DNA of 64,000 bases, taken from NCBI GenBank assembly GCA_964370405.1, contig CAYJJB010000001.1:6407-70406 (forward strand), written 5' to 3'. Shown here piece by piece: positions 7,760 through 16,646 of the stretch (positions within the stretch are counted from its first letter, which is position 1; every line of letters starts with the position of its first letter). Both the position numbers and the translations under genes were made by a program. The notes under the pieces were generated by a model that was not told the origin of the DNA, searched no databases, and saw nothing but the letters and a program-made list of their open reading frames with translations. This DNA comes from SIG603 sp964370405 (GTDB taxonomy: Bacteria > Bacillota > Clostridia > Oscillospirales > Acutalibacteraceae).

Positions 7760-8482
7760 TTATAATACTTTAGATAAAAATTCTATAAGTCTTGGGTGTT
7801 TTGGATTTGAGAAAAACTCTTCTGGTGTACTTTGCTCTTTAATTTGTCCTTCGTCCATAAACATAATTCTCGTTCCAACTTCTTTTGCAAAGCCCATTTC
7901 GTGGGTTACAACCACCATAGTCATACCATCATTTGCAAGCTCTTTCATAAGTTCAAGTACCTCGCCTACCATTTCAGGGTCAAGAGCCGAAGTAGGTTCG
8001 TCAAAAAGCATAACATCGGGGTTCATTGCAAGTGCACGCACTATGGCAATTCTTTGTTTTTGACCGCCTGATAGCATAGATGGGTAAGTGTCAGCCTTGT
8101 CAGTAAGACCGATACGCTCCAAAAGTTTCATTGCATTTTTTGTAGCCTCTTCTTCAGTTTGCAGTTTTAAAAGAACAGGCGATAAAGTTATGTTTTTAAG
8201 AATTGTTAGATGAGGGAAGAGGTTAAAGTGCTGAAACACCATTCCCATTTTTTGACGAGTTTGATTAATATTGCATTTTTTATCGGTAATATTTGTTCCC
8301 TCAAACCAAATTTCGCCGTCAGTCGGTTTTTCTAAAAGATTAAGACATCTTAAAAAAGTGCTTTTTCCAGAACCAGATGGCCCTACAATTACAACTTTTT
8401 CGCCTTGATTAATGGTTTCGCTAATATTATTTAAAACCAAGTTTTCTCCGAAAGCTTTAGATAAATTTTTAACGTCTATCAC
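7760..8482 (-). CDS. Polar amino-acid ABC transporter ATP-binding protein
   Basis: This is the ATPase of a GlnQ/HisP-type importer. It has Walker A GPSGSGKST, Q-loop QHFNLF, signature LSGGQKQR, Walker B VMLFDEPTSALDPE and switch histidine VVTHEM. It powers the adjacent permease, with the lipoprotein encoded upstream as receptor. The frame extends to TTG 8503, but AGGAGG (8498-8493) lies inside that extension, 10 bases before GTG 8482. GTG therefore gives a normal 240-residue protein with a 14-base overlap with the permease gene. Glutamine, glutamate, cystine or another polar amino acid could be the substrate. Confidence 0.93.
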   Translation of the reverse strand: MIDVKNLSKAFGENLVLNNISETINQGEKVVIVGPSGSGKSTFLRCLNLLEKPTDGEIWFEGTNITDKKCNINQTRQKMGMVFQHFNLFPHLTILKNITLSPVLLKLQTEEEATKNAMKLLERIGLTDKADTYPSMLSGGQKQRIAIVRALAMNPDVMLFDEPTSALDPEMVGEVLELMKELANDGMTMVVVTHEMGFAKEVGTRIMFMDEGQIKEQSTPEEFFSNPKHPRLIEFLSKVL

Positions 8483-9185
8483 TTTTTGCAAACCTCCTCT
8501 CAAGTCTTTTTATAAGGGCTGAAATGCCCATGACCAAAATAAAGTAAATAAGTGCCACAAAAATCAGTGGTACAAAGGCTTCATATGTGCGAGAACGCAC
8601 CAAATCACCTGCTTTTGTTATATCCATAAGCGGTATAAGTCCCACAACAGATGTTTCTTTAAGTATGGAAATAAACTCATTTCCAAGTGCTGGCAATATG
8701 TTTTTTATTGCTTGTGGCAAAATAATAACTCTCATTGTAGCAGCTTGTGAAAGGCCTAAAGAGCGGCCTGCCTCTCTTTGGCCTGGGTCAACCGCCAAAA
8801 TACCTGCTCTTATAATTTCTGCAACATAAGCACCTGAATTTAGTCCAAAAGCGAAAACGGCAACAAATAAAGTGTAGTCGCTGTCAACACTTGCAAACAC
8901 GATATAGTAAATAATCATAAGCTGTATGACTATTGGGGTACCTCTTATAACCGCAATATAGGCACGCAAAATAGTATCGACAAATTTCAGTTTACCTGTT
9001 TGTATGTGATGAACCCTAAGTATTGCAACAATGATACCTAGCGTTACACCCATAATTGTAGATAAAATAGCCAGTGAAATTGTATTAATAAATCCTTCTA
9101 CAAAAAGCACATATCTGTCATCTTTTATAAAAGTAGGACCTATAAAATCCAAAAACCAATTCCAAATATTATAAAAAAAATCCAA
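8469..9185 (-). CDS. Polar amino-acid ABC transporter permease
   Basis: A 238-residue inner-membrane permease of the His/Glu/Gln/Arg/opine family with about five hydrophobic segments. The ATPase-contacting EAA loop is visible as REAGRSLGLS followed by ILPQAIKNILPALGNEF. The start is TTG at 9185, with GGAGGA about 7 bases upstream. It is flanked by the ATPase gene (overlapping) and the binding-protein gene (61-base spacer), so the three form one importer operon. Probably a homodimer, since only one permease gene is present. Confidence 0.92.
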   Translation of the reverse strand: MDFFYNIWNWFLDFIGPTFIKDDRYVLFVEGFINTISLAILSTIMGVTLGIIVAILRVHHIQTGKLKFVDTILRAYIAVIRGTPIVIQLMIIYYIVFASVDSDYTLFVAVFAFGLNSGAYVAEIIRAGILAVDPGQREAGRSLGLSQAATMRVIILPQAIKNILPALGNEFISILKETSVVGLIPLMDITKAGDLVRSRTYEAFVPLIFVALIYFILVMGISALIKRLERRFAKSDRR

Positions 9186-9246
9186 AAAAATTCCTCCATA
9201 TAAAATTTAGCAGAACTCCCGCCCTGCTAAATAAGTTTATTAAATT

Positions 9247-10059
9247 TTAGTTAGTTGTTTCGTTTGAATGTTCAACTATCCAAGCGTCAATTGAACCGTC
9301 TGCAATTAATTTCTCAATTACAGTGTTAATTGAATTTAATAGTTCTTCATTATCTTTTGCAACTGCAACCGCATATTCTTCAACTGTAACAGAGCCATCG
9401 CTGTAAGTTAGTTCAAAAGTTTGAAGACCTTCGTTTTCTGTTGTAATATTTTCTGCAGGTAATTTATCTATTACAACTGCATCAATTTTATCTGTTGTAA
9501 GACTTAAAGCAGCCTCAGGAGCTGATTTAAACTGAATAACCTCAGCGTCAGTGTCTTGTAAAACACCCATAACGTCATTTCCGTCTTCATCTTCATAACC
9601 GTTTACTTCGTCGCTTACGATAAAGTCACCTGTTGTTCCTCTTTGAACACCGATTTTCATTCCGGCTAAATCTTCAATAGTAGTAACATCGGCACCCTCT
9701 TTAACAATAATGTATTGAACTGATGTTGTATAAGGGATTGAGAAATTAACAGATTCAAGTCTTTCTTCTGTTATAGTCATTCCAGCTATACCCATGTCGG
9801 CTTGACCATTGTTAATTCCTAAGATAATTCCGTCAAAGTCTACATTTTCAATTTTAAGTGTTTTTCCAAGTTCTGCTGCAATTGCATTTGCAATTTCAAC
9901 GTCAACACCTGCAACTTCATTACCATTTGTAATATATTCAAATGGAGGGAAAGCTGCATTTGTGTACATTACAAGTTCGTCATCTTCCGCTGATGCACAA
10001 GCTGAAAACATAAATGTAAGCATAAAGACACATAAAATAAGTGATAAGATTTTTTTCAT
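9247..10059 (-). CDS. Amino-acid ABC transporter substrate-binding lipoprotein
   Basis: A 270-residue family-3 solute-binding protein. The N-terminus is a lipoprotein signal with lipobox FSAC and lipidated cysteine C21. The mature part has PPFEYITNGNEVAGVDVEIANAIA, FDGIILGINNGQADMGIAGMTITEERLESVNFS and KIGVQRGTTGDF, the ligand-contact blocks of polar amino-acid receptors. It captures the substrate at the cell surface for the downstream permease and ATPase. First gene of the operon, with its own promoter. The exact ligand cannot be assigned. Confidence 0.93.
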   Translation of the reverse strand: MKKILSLILCVFMLTFMFSACASAEDDELVMYTNAAFPPFEYITNGNEVAGVDVEIANAIAAELGKTLKIENVDFDGIILGINNGQADMGIAGMTITEERLESVNFSIPYTTSVQYIIVKEGADVTTIEDLAGMKIGVQRGTTGDFIVSDEVNGYEDEDGNDVMGVLQDTDAEVIQFKSAPEAALSLTTDKIDAVVIDKLPAENITTENEGLQTFELTYSDGSVTVEEYAVAVAKDNEELLNSINTVIEKLIADGSIDAWIVEHSNETTN

Positions 10060-10092
10060 ATTCGTATTCTCCTCTAATAATTGATATGCATT

Positions 10093-10121
10093 AATATAGC
10101 ATAAAAATACATTAAAAGCAA
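10093..10121 (-). promoter_or_regulatory. Promoter of the amino-acid ABC operon
   Basis: On the minus strand TTGCTT (10116-10121) and TATATT (10093-10098) are separated by 17 bases, about 35 bases from the coding start. Confidence 0.6.
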
Positions 10122-10203
10122 TAGATATTGCAGAAATAATGAATAAAACTGCAATTTAAATAAGTTTTATATGATTATGAAATGTTATTTTAGTACAAAA
10201 TAT

Positions 10204-10234
10204 AAAAAACTCAGTGCACTGCACTGAGTTTTTT
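10204..10234. terminator. Terminator after the IreB unit
   Basis: A 14-bp stem (10204-10217 with 10221-10234) with a 3-base loop has A and T runs at its base. It lies 3 bases beyond the stop of the 97-residue protein gene. Confidence 0.85.
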
Positions 10235-10237
10235 GTA

Positions 10238-10531
10238 TTATTCTGAAAGTTTTCTTTCAAGCCAAACATTTGCTATGTCAAGTGCAAGGTAAAGGCCATT
10301 TTTTTCGCTGTGTTTTTCAACTCTTTCTTTTATGCCGACTGTAGGGTCTGTGCATATAAGCTGAATGCTTACTTTATCTGCAATTTCAATATCTTTTACT
10401 TTTTTCTTAGTTTTAATGTCCATTTTAACAACATAACGGTCGCTCATATCACCAAGATAAATTGTATCGCCGCAACGCACGAAAGGTTTACCTTTATATG
10501 TTGGGAATGGGGTATTTAAAGTATCGCTCAT
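10238..10531 (-). CDS. Small conserved protein of unknown function
   Basis: The 97-residue soluble protein has no signal or membrane segment. It starts with FPTYKGKPFVRCGDTIYLGDMSDRYVV, followed by a basic KTKKKVKD, a short strand IQLICTD, and a charged helix ending LALDIANVWLERKLSE. I recall similar small proteins in Clostridia but no assigned role. It starts 22 bases after ireB, is followed by a strong terminator, and is probably cotranscribed with ireB. Confidence 0.75.
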   Translation of the reverse strand: MSDTLNTPFPTYKGKPFVRCGDTIYLGDMSDRYVVKMDIKTKKKVKDIEIADKVSIQLICTDPTVGIKERVEKHSEKNGLYLALDIANVWLERKLSE

Positions 10532-10553
10532 GTAAATTTCATCCTTTCGTTTA

Positions 10554-10811
10554 TTATCTTCTTAAATAATTACGCACAAGTTCTTTTAAAAGCTCATCTC
10601 TATCAATCTTTCTTATAATAGAGCGGGCATTTCTGTGAGTTGTTATATAAGTTGGGTCTTCGGACAAAATGTAGCCCACAATTTGACTTACAGGATTATA
10701 GCCCTTTTCATAAAGTGCTTCATAAACTAAAGTAAGCACGTGGTGCATATCTAAATTGTGTATATTGTCAACTGAAAAAGCTTGAGTTTCATCTATAGGG
10801 CGCTCAGCCAT
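10554..10811 (-). CDS. IreB family regulatory protein (UPF0297)
   Basis: The 85-residue protein matches UPF0297/IreB along its whole length: DETQAFSVDN at the N-terminus, LTLVYEALYEKGYNPVSQIVGYILSEDPTYITTHRNAR in the middle and IIRKIDRDELLKELVRNYL at the end. In Enterococcus, IreB is a substrate of the PASTA kinase IreK and lowers cephalosporin tolerance. TFSV, the phosphorylated threonine region there, corresponds to T9-Q-A-F here. The usual neighbours ruvX and a DUF1292 gene are absent; a 97-residue protein gene follows instead. Confidence 0.92.
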   Translation of the reverse strand: MAERPIDETQAFSVDNIHNLDMHHVLTLVYEALYEKGYNPVSQIVGYILSEDPTYITTHRNARSIIRKIDRDELLKELVRNYLRR

Positions 10812-10862
10812 GGGTACACCTCCTCATAAAAATAAATGTTTCCTAATTAATTCCACATAAAT

Positions 10863-10891
10863 AATATACATCAAAACAAAGAAAAATTCAA
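10863..10891 (-). promoter_or_regulatory. Promoter of the ireB unit
   Basis: On the minus strand TTGAAT (10886-10891) and TATATT (10863-10868) are 17 bases apart, about 50 bases upstream of ireB. Confidence 0.65.
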
Positions 10892-10939
10892 GTAAAATGG
10901 AAAAAATTAATATTATGTTTAAATTATGCCCTTTAAATT

Positions 10940-12280
10940 TCACTTTATTTTCTTCTTAATAAAATTCATCAAGGCTTGTTTTTCATTTCTTACTTGCTCA
11001 AAAATCACATTGTGTAAAGTGTCATTAAGTATTTTTGAGTAATCTTTTTTATCAATTGGCAAACATTTAAGGTCATGTCCGTTTATAGCAAGCTGTTTTA
11101 AAGTGTAGCAAGTGCCGCTCTTATGAATAAAGTCTATAAGCTTTTCTGTTTTATAAAGTTCATCTAGCCTTCTTTGTTTATAAATGGGGGACTGTGCCAT
11201 TATATCAGCTGCCTTAACTTTTATAAGTTTTTTCATTGTATCATAGCCGTAAAGGCTTAATTTTTTTGTAAGCTTGTTTTTACTTTTTGGAAAAGGCTTG
11301 TCGTGAAGTTTTATCAGCAAAAGACATTCTTTTCTCGTTTTATTATCAAATTTTAAATTTTTTAAAATCTCTTCACTTAACTGTACGCTTATGTCAGTGT
11401 GATTTAAAAAATGTGCAACGCCATTTTCATCAAGTATTTTGCACTGCACCTTACCAATATCGTGAAGAAGTGCACATAGTTTTAATGAAAGAACGGGCGG
11501 AACACTCTCGGTGGCGCATACACTGTGCGTATATACATCATATATATGATAAGGATTTTCTTGTGATGTATTAAAACAGTTTTTAAGTATGGGTATTATT
11601 TCAAAAAGTAATTCCTTATTTTCTAGTAAAGCTTTTTTTGAATGAGTACTTAATAGCAGTTTTGTAAGCTCAGCACTAATTCTCTCTTTTGATATAAATT
11701 TAATATCGCTACAATTAGAAATTATCGCATTTTTTGTGCTTTCCTCAATATCAAAACCTAGCACGGCGCTAAAGCGAATGGCACGAAGCATTCTAAGTGC
11801 GTCTTCACTAAATCTGTCCTGGGGTTTTCCGACGGCTCTTATTTGTTTTTTAGATAAATCATTTATTCCACTGAAATTATCAATTAAACCATGGGTTTTG
11901 TTATATGCCATCGCATTTATTGTAAAATCTCTTCGTACTAGATCTTCATTTAAATTACTAGTAAACTCAAGCTGTGATGGACGTCGGTGGTCAAAATATT
12001 TATCTTCTTTTCTAAATGTAGTTATTTCTAGAACATTATTATTAATTATTACGCTTACTGTACCGTGTTTAATGCCTGTGTCTATAGTGTGAAAATTGCT
12101 AAAAACCTCTTTAATCTCTAATGGAGTAGCGCTTGTGCACATGTCATAGTCTGTTGGAGTTTTATTTAAAAGTAAATCTCTTACACATCCGCCAACAATA
12201 TAAGACACATTGCCCTTGGCGGCTAAGCGCTCAAGGGCAATGTTTACATATTCGGGTAAGTTAAAATTATAATTTTTCAT
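10940..12280 (-). CDS. cca: CCA tRNA nucleotidyltransferase
   Basis: The 446-residue class II nucleotidyltransferase is expected to add or repair the 3' CCA of tRNAs. The catalytic head has YIVGGCVRDLLLNKTPTDYDM, with the two metal-binding aspartates in DYD. It is followed by DLVRRDFTINAMA and the tRNA-binding motif RFSEDALRMLRAIRFSA. A C-terminal HD domain has LCALLHDIGK, so a phosphohydrolase activity is possible, as in some long bacterial CCA enzymes. It starts 4 bases downstream of the membrane-protein gene and is probably translated from the same message. Confidence 0.95.
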   Translation of the reverse strand: MKNYNFNLPEYVNIALERLAAKGNVSYIVGGCVRDLLLNKTPTDYDMCTSATPLEIKEVFSNFHTIDTGIKHGTVSVIINNNVLEITTFRKEDKYFDHRRPSQLEFTSNLNEDLVRRDFTINAMAYNKTHGLIDNFSGINDLSKKQIRAVGKPQDRFSEDALRMLRAIRFSAVLGFDIEESTKNAIISNCSDIKFISKERISAELTKLLLSTHSKKALLENKELLFEIIPILKNCFNTSQENPYHIYDVYTHSVCATESVPPVLSLKLCALLHDIGKVQCKILDENGVAHFLNHTDISVQLSEEILKNLKFDNKTRKECLLLIKLHDKPFPKSKNKLTKKLSLYGYDTMKKLIKVKAADIMAQSPIYKQRRLDELYKTEKLIDFIHKSGTCYTLKQLAINGHDLKCLPIDKKDYSKILNDTLHNVIFEQVRNEKQALMNFIKKKIK

Positions 12281-12284
12281 AATA

Positions 12285-13349
12285 TCATTTTGTTAAAAAA
12301 ATAGCTGTGTTTTTTGCATAATTTCCAAATAGAAAATTAAGTGTATCGGAAAAAGATTGATTTTCAATATTATCAAATCTTGTAGAAGCAATGAATGCAT
12401 CAAAGCTTACCTGTCTTGACATGCCTGTTTCATCTATAATAGTGATTAAGCTTTGATTTGTGTCTATTGCAGTAACTAGCGCATAGCTTATACTAGCCTC
12501 GCTTGCTATTACAGAAAAGTTAGAAGTGCAAGAAACTAAAACAGGTATTTTTTGCTCTAAACTCTCATAAATTTGAGCAATTAAGTCATAGTTTGACAAG
12601 CCTTCTTTTAAGGTGACATCATAATCAATAAGTGTACTACCAAGTTGCGATTCTATAGTTTTTGGTGTTAAAAGCACAGGTGTATCAGCTATTTGTGTTT
12701 GTGCAACACCTGCCCAAGTAAATATAGTGTTAAGCGCACTAATATCAGCTCTGCTTGATGGCACGGGCTGTATGGCATCAGTGGACACAGCGGCTTGATA
12801 ATCTTTACTTATTGAAAAGTAAGAAAGCGAGATGTTTTCTCCTGAATTTGTAAAAAAGTTAAAACCTATCACACAGACCAAGATTGCTATGGTACATAAA
12901 GCCAGTGCGCCAAACTGCAAAAACATACTTCTAAGGGCAAATGGCAAAGGTTCTCCGTTGTTTAGTAAAACATGAGAGAGGCTACGCTTTCTTTTTAAAG
13001 TTTTATAAGATATACCATTTATTGCCTTTTTAAAGTTCTTGCTTGAAAAAGAAGATTTAGCAGGAGTGCCTCCCTGAGCTTTTTCGGCATCTTGGAATAT
13101 ATGCATATGTGTATCTGATTTAAGTTTTGAGTCCTTGGCTTCTCTTTCTGCCATTCTGGAGCGCTCAATTTCAAGCTCTAATGAAAAGTCTTCACCATCA
13201 TCTGCTTTATTAGAATTTGAGTAAATGTTGTAATCGTCTTCCTCGTATGGCTTTTTTCTTGGTTTAGAATTTGTATCAGTAAGCTGTGCATCAGTTTCTA
13301 TGGTTGCATCAGCCAAAATTTCGTCATTGTCTTTTTTGTGGTCAGTCAT
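12285..13349 (-). CDS. Single-pass membrane protein with C39-like extracellular domain lacking catalytic residues
   Basis: The 354-residue protein has an acidic cytoplasmic N-terminus of about 130 residues, one transmembrane helix (about 143-165) and an extracytoplasmic domain. The latter has the order of a C39-type (Peptidase_C39_2) fold: LNTIFTWAGV where a Cys-containing helix normally lies, YDLIAQIYESLEQKIPVLVSCTS, then SYALVTAIDTNQSLITIIDETG and SFDAFIAST. Neither the helix-capping cysteine nor the histidine of the HALVV-like strand is present, so it is probably a non-catalytic binding domain. The fold assignment is inference from pattern. It leads the operon with cca; the membrane role is unknown. 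Confidence 0.6.
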   Translation of the reverse strand: MTDHKKDNDEILADATIETDAQLTDTNSKPRKKPYEEDDYNIYSNSNKADDGEDFSLELEIERSRMAEREAKDSKLKSDTHMHIFQDAEKAQGGTPAKSSFSSKNFKKAINGISYKTLKRKRSLSHVLLNNGEPLPFALRSMFLQFGALALCTIAILVCVIGFNFFTNSGENISLSYFSISKDYQAAVSTDAIQPVPSSRADISALNTIFTWAGVAQTQIADTPVLLTPKTIESQLGSTLIDYDVTLKEGLSNYDLIAQIYESLEQKIPVLVSCTSNFSVIASEASISYALVTAIDTNQSLITIIDETGMSRQVSFDAFIASTRFDNIENQSFSDTLNFLFGNYAKNTAIFLTK

Positions 13350-13391
13350 TGTTTCACCCCGTAAATTAGTAATTTATCTCTACAAAATGAA

Positions 13392-13420
13392 ATTATATCA
13401 ATTTTTTCAAAAAAATTCAA
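13392..13420 (-). promoter_or_regulatory. Promoter of the C39-like gene and cca
   Basis: On the minus strand TTGAAT (13415-13420) and TATAAT (13392-13397) are separated by 17 bases, about 40 bases upstream of the coding start. Confidence 0.7.
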
Positions 13421-13552
13421 TAAAAAAACGCAAATAAATATAAAGAATTAATTTCAGTGCTTGAAAAATGCAAATTTTTATTATATTATAATAGTTGAAA
13501 ATACATTTTGTGGGTATTGCCACAAACAGAAAAGAGTAGGAGTAGATAGCTA

Positions 13553-14047
13553 ATGTCACTTATAAATCAATGGAATGAGTTTGCTACAGAGCAACAAGAA
13601 AGCGAAAATGCACAACAATTTTGGAACGATTACTTTTTAAAAGAGAAAGCAATGTATGAGAAAATTCTTTCAAGGAAAACTCCTGTAAGCGGTACAGTTG
13701 AAGCTCTTGCGAAAAAGTTTGATGTAGACATAGTTTTAATGACAGGTTTTATAGACGGAATTAACGACAGTTTAAAAAGACCAATTAATTTAGAAGAGTT
13801 AAAAGAAGACACAAATGTAACTCTTTCTTACGATAAAGAAAAACTATACTACAACATGGTAGCTGCAAAAGCTACATGGCTTTATGAACTTCCAATGTGG
13901 GAAAATCATTTAAGTGAAGAGAAAAGAAAAGAGCTTTACAAAAAACAAAAAGCATCAAAAACAGTAGTTAACGAAGAAAAAGTAGGAAGAAATGATCCAT
14001 GTCCTTGCGGCAGTGGTAAAAAATATAAAAAATGCTGTGGTAAGTAA
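13553..14047 (+). CDS. SEC-C zinc-motif protein
   Basis: The 164-residue cytoplasmic protein ends in a complete SEC-C zinc motif (VGRNDPCPCGSGKKYKKCC, about 145-163), like that at the C-terminus of SecA. The rest is helical, with charged segments and EALAKKFDVD, resembling a small family of Clostridia proteins often annotated only by this motif. The motif binds zinc and in SecA contacts SecB and ribosomes; the role here is unknown. ATG 13553 is preceded by AGGAG. The gene is transcribed away from the C39-like gene, and a 7-bp hairpin (13507-13526) lies in the leader. Confidence 0.85.
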   Translation: MSLINQWNEFATEQQESENAQQFWNDYFLKEKAMYEKILSRKTPVSGTVEALAKKFDVDIVLMTGFIDGINDSLKRPINLEELKEDTNVTLSYDKEKLYYNMVAAKATWLYELPMWENHLSEEKRKELYKKQKASKTVVNEEKVGRNDPCPCGSGKKYKKCCGK

Positions 14048-14079
14048 AAAAATATCGACCCGTGAGGGTCGATATTTTT
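14048..14079. terminator. Bidirectional terminator between SEC-C gene and MATE gene
   Basis: A 14-bp stem (14048-14061 with 14066-14079) has loop GTGA. It is A-rich on the left and T-rich on the right, so it can stop transcription from both convergent genes. Confidence 0.85.
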
Positions 14080-14114
14080 TTGTTGAAAAGTGAAGGGTTT
14101 TTTTACAACAATCC

Positions 14115-15500
14115 TCAATTTTTCTTATATTTTGTTTTCCATTTACCTCTTCTATAGAAAATATATGTAAGTAAGGCGCCAAGTACCCATGAAATTAAAA
14201 GAGAGTAAAAAATTGCTTCTGGATTTCCGTTTGGTAAGGCATCACTTCTTGTAAAATAGGCAATACCATAAGCTAGAGGTACTCTAATACCAACAGTGCC
14301 TATTGCTGAAATTATCATAGGTGTCATGGTATCTCCTGCACCTCTCATAATTCCCATAAATACATTCATAAGTGTAAGTGCTATATAACCTACTGATAAA
14401 AGATTTAGCATACGTGAACCCATATCAAGAACTTCAGGAGTGTCTGTGAAAATTTGAATTAAGTATCTGCCAAAAAATATAATTAATATCACTATAGCTA
14501 CCGACACAATAAGTGATATTTTAAGACCATGTTTTGAAGCGCCGTTTACTCGGTCGGTTTTTCCAGCTCCAATATTTTGTCCAACATAAGTAGTCATTGC
14601 CATTCCAAAAGACATGCAAGGTAAAACTGCAAATCCATCTACGCGCATAACGACGGTTGTAACGGCGATAATACTTGTTCCAAATGAGTTTGTAAGTGAC
14701 TGAACAACTATGCCAGCACATGCAAATATTGCTTGAGCAAGACCTGCAGGTAAACCAAGTTTTACAGTTCTTTTTACAATGTGAGAATCAAGCTTTAAAT
14801 AGCTTAGCTTCATGTCAATTACATCTTTCATTTTCATAAGACGAATTAGGCAAAGTATGGCAGAAAAGCTTTGTGCAATTACAGTTGCAAGTGCAACGCC
14901 AAACACACCCATACCGAAAACTGCAACAAATAAAAGATCTAATACTATGTTTAAAAAGCATGTGATAAGTAAAAATATTAGTGGCATAACAGAGTCACCC
15001 ATACCACGAAGCATGCCTGATATCATATTGTAAAATGCACAACCCAAAAAGCCAATACAAATAGTTGTAAGGTAAGCTGAGGCGTCGTTTATTATATCGG
15101 TCGGCGTGCCAGCAAGGTTTAAGGCAGGGTAAGAAATAAGTGTTCCTACTACCATGATGAATGCAGTCATAAGTAAAGTTAGTGTAATAATGTTACATAC
15201 AGTTTTTGAAAGCATTTCTCTGTTTTTTGCACCGAAGTACTGAGAAACAATAATTCCAGCACCAATAGATATGCCCATGAAAAATACGAGAAGAAGGTTA
15301 AATATAGGAAAAGCAGCACCAACAGCTGCAAGTGCGCTATCACCTACGTATTGACCAACAATTATAGCATCTACAGTGCTGTAAAGTTGTTGTGCCAAGT
15401 TTCCTATTAGCAGTGGTACAGCAAATTTAAGTATGACAGATGTGGGATTTCCAACAGTCATATCTTGTGCGCCAAATAATGACTTAAAGCGTGCAAACAT
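14115..15500 (-). CDS. MATE-family efflux transporter
   Basis: The 461-residue protein has about 12 hydrophobic segments in two homologous halves. Features include PLLIGNLAQQLYSTVDAIIVGQYVG in helices 1-2, MGISIGAGIIVSQYFGA in helix 3, and LPCMSFGMAMTTYVGQNIGA in the second half. These match DinF/NorM-type Na+ or H+ coupled multidrug exporters. Substrate unknown. ATG 15500 sits behind AAAGGAGA. It has its own promoter and is divergent from hprK. A second, only distantly similar MATE gene lies at 34699-36108. Confidence 0.92.
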   Translation of the reverse strand: MFARFKSLFGAQDMTVGNPTSVILKFAVPLLIGNLAQQLYSTVDAIIVGQYVGDSALAAVGAAFPIFNLLLVFFMGISIGAGIIVSQYFGAKNREMLSKTVCNIITLTLLMTAFIMVVGTLISYPALNLAGTPTDIINDASAYLTTICIGFLGCAFYNMISGMLRGMGDSVMPLIFLLITCFLNIVLDLLFVAVFGMGVFGVALATVIAQSFSAILCLIRLMKMKDVIDMKLSYLKLDSHIVKRTVKLGLPAGLAQAIFACAGIVVQSLTNSFGTSIIAVTTVVMRVDGFAVLPCMSFGMAMTTYVGQNIGAGKTDRVNGASKHGLKISLIVSVAIVILIIFFGRYLIQIFTDTPEVLDMGSRMLNLLSVGYIALTLMNVFMGIMRGAGDTMTPMIISAIGTVGIRVPLAYGIAYFTRSDALPNGNPEAIFYSLLISWVLGALLTYIFYRRGKWKTKYKKN

Positions 15501-15540
15501 ATACGTTCTCCTTTAATTCTACAAAATGCGTGTAAGGAGC

Positions 15541-15569
15541 ATTATATCATACCTAAATTTTAATGTAAA
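15541..15569 (-). promoter_or_regulatory. Promoter of the MATE gene
   Basis: On the minus strand TTTACA (15564-15569) and TATAAT (15541-15546) are separated by 17 bases, about 40 bases from the start codon. Confidence 0.7.
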
Positions 15570-15601
15570 CATAAAAATTAACAAAAAAGCAAAGTCTTTT
15601 G

Positions 15602-15630
15602 TTGAGTTTTGTTTGAAGTAATGATATACT
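15602..15630 (+). promoter_or_regulatory. Promoter of the hprK operon
   Basis: TTGAGT (15602-15607) and TATACT (15625-15630) are separated by 17 bases, about 32 bases upstream of hprK. Confidence 0.7.
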
Positions 15631-15662
15631 AAATTAAAATAAAATTTATAAGAGGTGTAGTT

Positions 15663-16625
15663 ATGCCGGAATATTCAATTTCACTTGAAAAAATAATAAA
15701 AGAACTATTACTTGAAGAAATATGCGTAAATGAAGACAGCAGAAATATACTTATACACTCAAGAGAAGTAAACAGGCCAGGCATAGAGCTTAACGGTTTT
15801 TATGATTACTATGATAATACAAGAATTACAATTTTGGGTTGGGCTGAAATTGCTATGCTTGAAAATTTTGGTGAAGACAAAAGAACTGCTGCTATAAAAA
15901 AACTTTTCAGCATGAAACCTCCTGCTGTAATTGTTGCACGTGGAATAGAAGTAGATAGCGTTATGAAAGATAGTGCGATAGAAAATGGTGTTGCGCTACT
16001 GCTTTCTAATGACACAACATCAAACGTCGTTGCCTCTTTAGTTGCATATTTAAATGTAGAGCTTGCACCAAGAATTACAAGGCATGGTGTTTTGGTTGAA
16101 GTATACGGCGAGGGTATTTTGCTTGTGGGTGACAGTGGTGTAGGTAAAAGTGAAACGGCTATAGAGGTTATAAAAAGAGGACACAGACTTATAGCTGATG
16201 ATGCGGTTGAAATTCGCAGAGTATCTACAAAATCGCTTGTGGGGCAGTCGCCTGAAAATATAAGGCATTTTATAGAAGTGCGTGGCATAGGCATAATAAA
16301 TGCCAGAAGAATTTTTGGTATGGGTGCTGTTAAACCTCAGGAAAAAATTGATATGATAATTAATTTAGAGCTTTGGGATAGCACTAAAATGTATGATAGA
16401 ATGGGCATGGATAGTGAGTATACAGAAATTTTAGGCATAAAAGTACCTGTAATGACTATACCTGTAAAGCCTGGCAGAAACTTAGCGGTAATTATAGAGG
16501 TTGCTGCTATGAATAATAGACAAAAGAAAATGGGATATAATGCAGCAAGAGAGCTTCTGCTGAATATGGGAGTGGATGCTGAGAGTATTCAACCAGAAGA
16601 AATTAAGAGAGATTTAGATATTTAA
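15663..16625 (+). CDS. hprK: HPr kinase/phosphorylase
   Basis: This bifunctional enzyme phosphorylates and dephosphorylates Ser46 of HPr, linking sugar uptake to carbon catabolite control. The 320-residue protein has an N-terminal MurF-like domain, conserved H141 in HGVLVEV, P-loop GDSGVGKSE (156-164), and IEVRGIGIINARRIFG, the HprK family signature containing the second catalytic region. It ends in the K3-loop region VPVMTIPVKPGRNLAVIIEVAAMN. First gene of hprK-murB-rapZ-whiA-dnaE, with 21 bases to murB. Confidence 0.97.
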   Translation: MPEYSISLEKIIKELLLEEICVNEDSRNILIHSREVNRPGIELNGFYDYYDNTRITILGWAEIAMLENFGEDKRTAAIKKLFSMKPPAVIVARGIEVDSVMKDSAIENGVALLLSNDTTSNVVASLVAYLNVELAPRITRHGVLVEVYGEGILLVGDSGVGKSETAIEVIKRGHRLIADDAVEIRRVSTKSLVGQSPENIRHFIEVRGIGIINARRIFGMGAVKPQEKIDMIINLELWDSTKMYDRMGMDSEYTEILGIKVPVMTIPVKPGRNLAVIIEVAAMNNRQKKMGYNAARELLLNMGVDAESIQPEEIKRDLDI

Positions 16626-16646
16626 TCATTATTTGGAGGTTATAGT

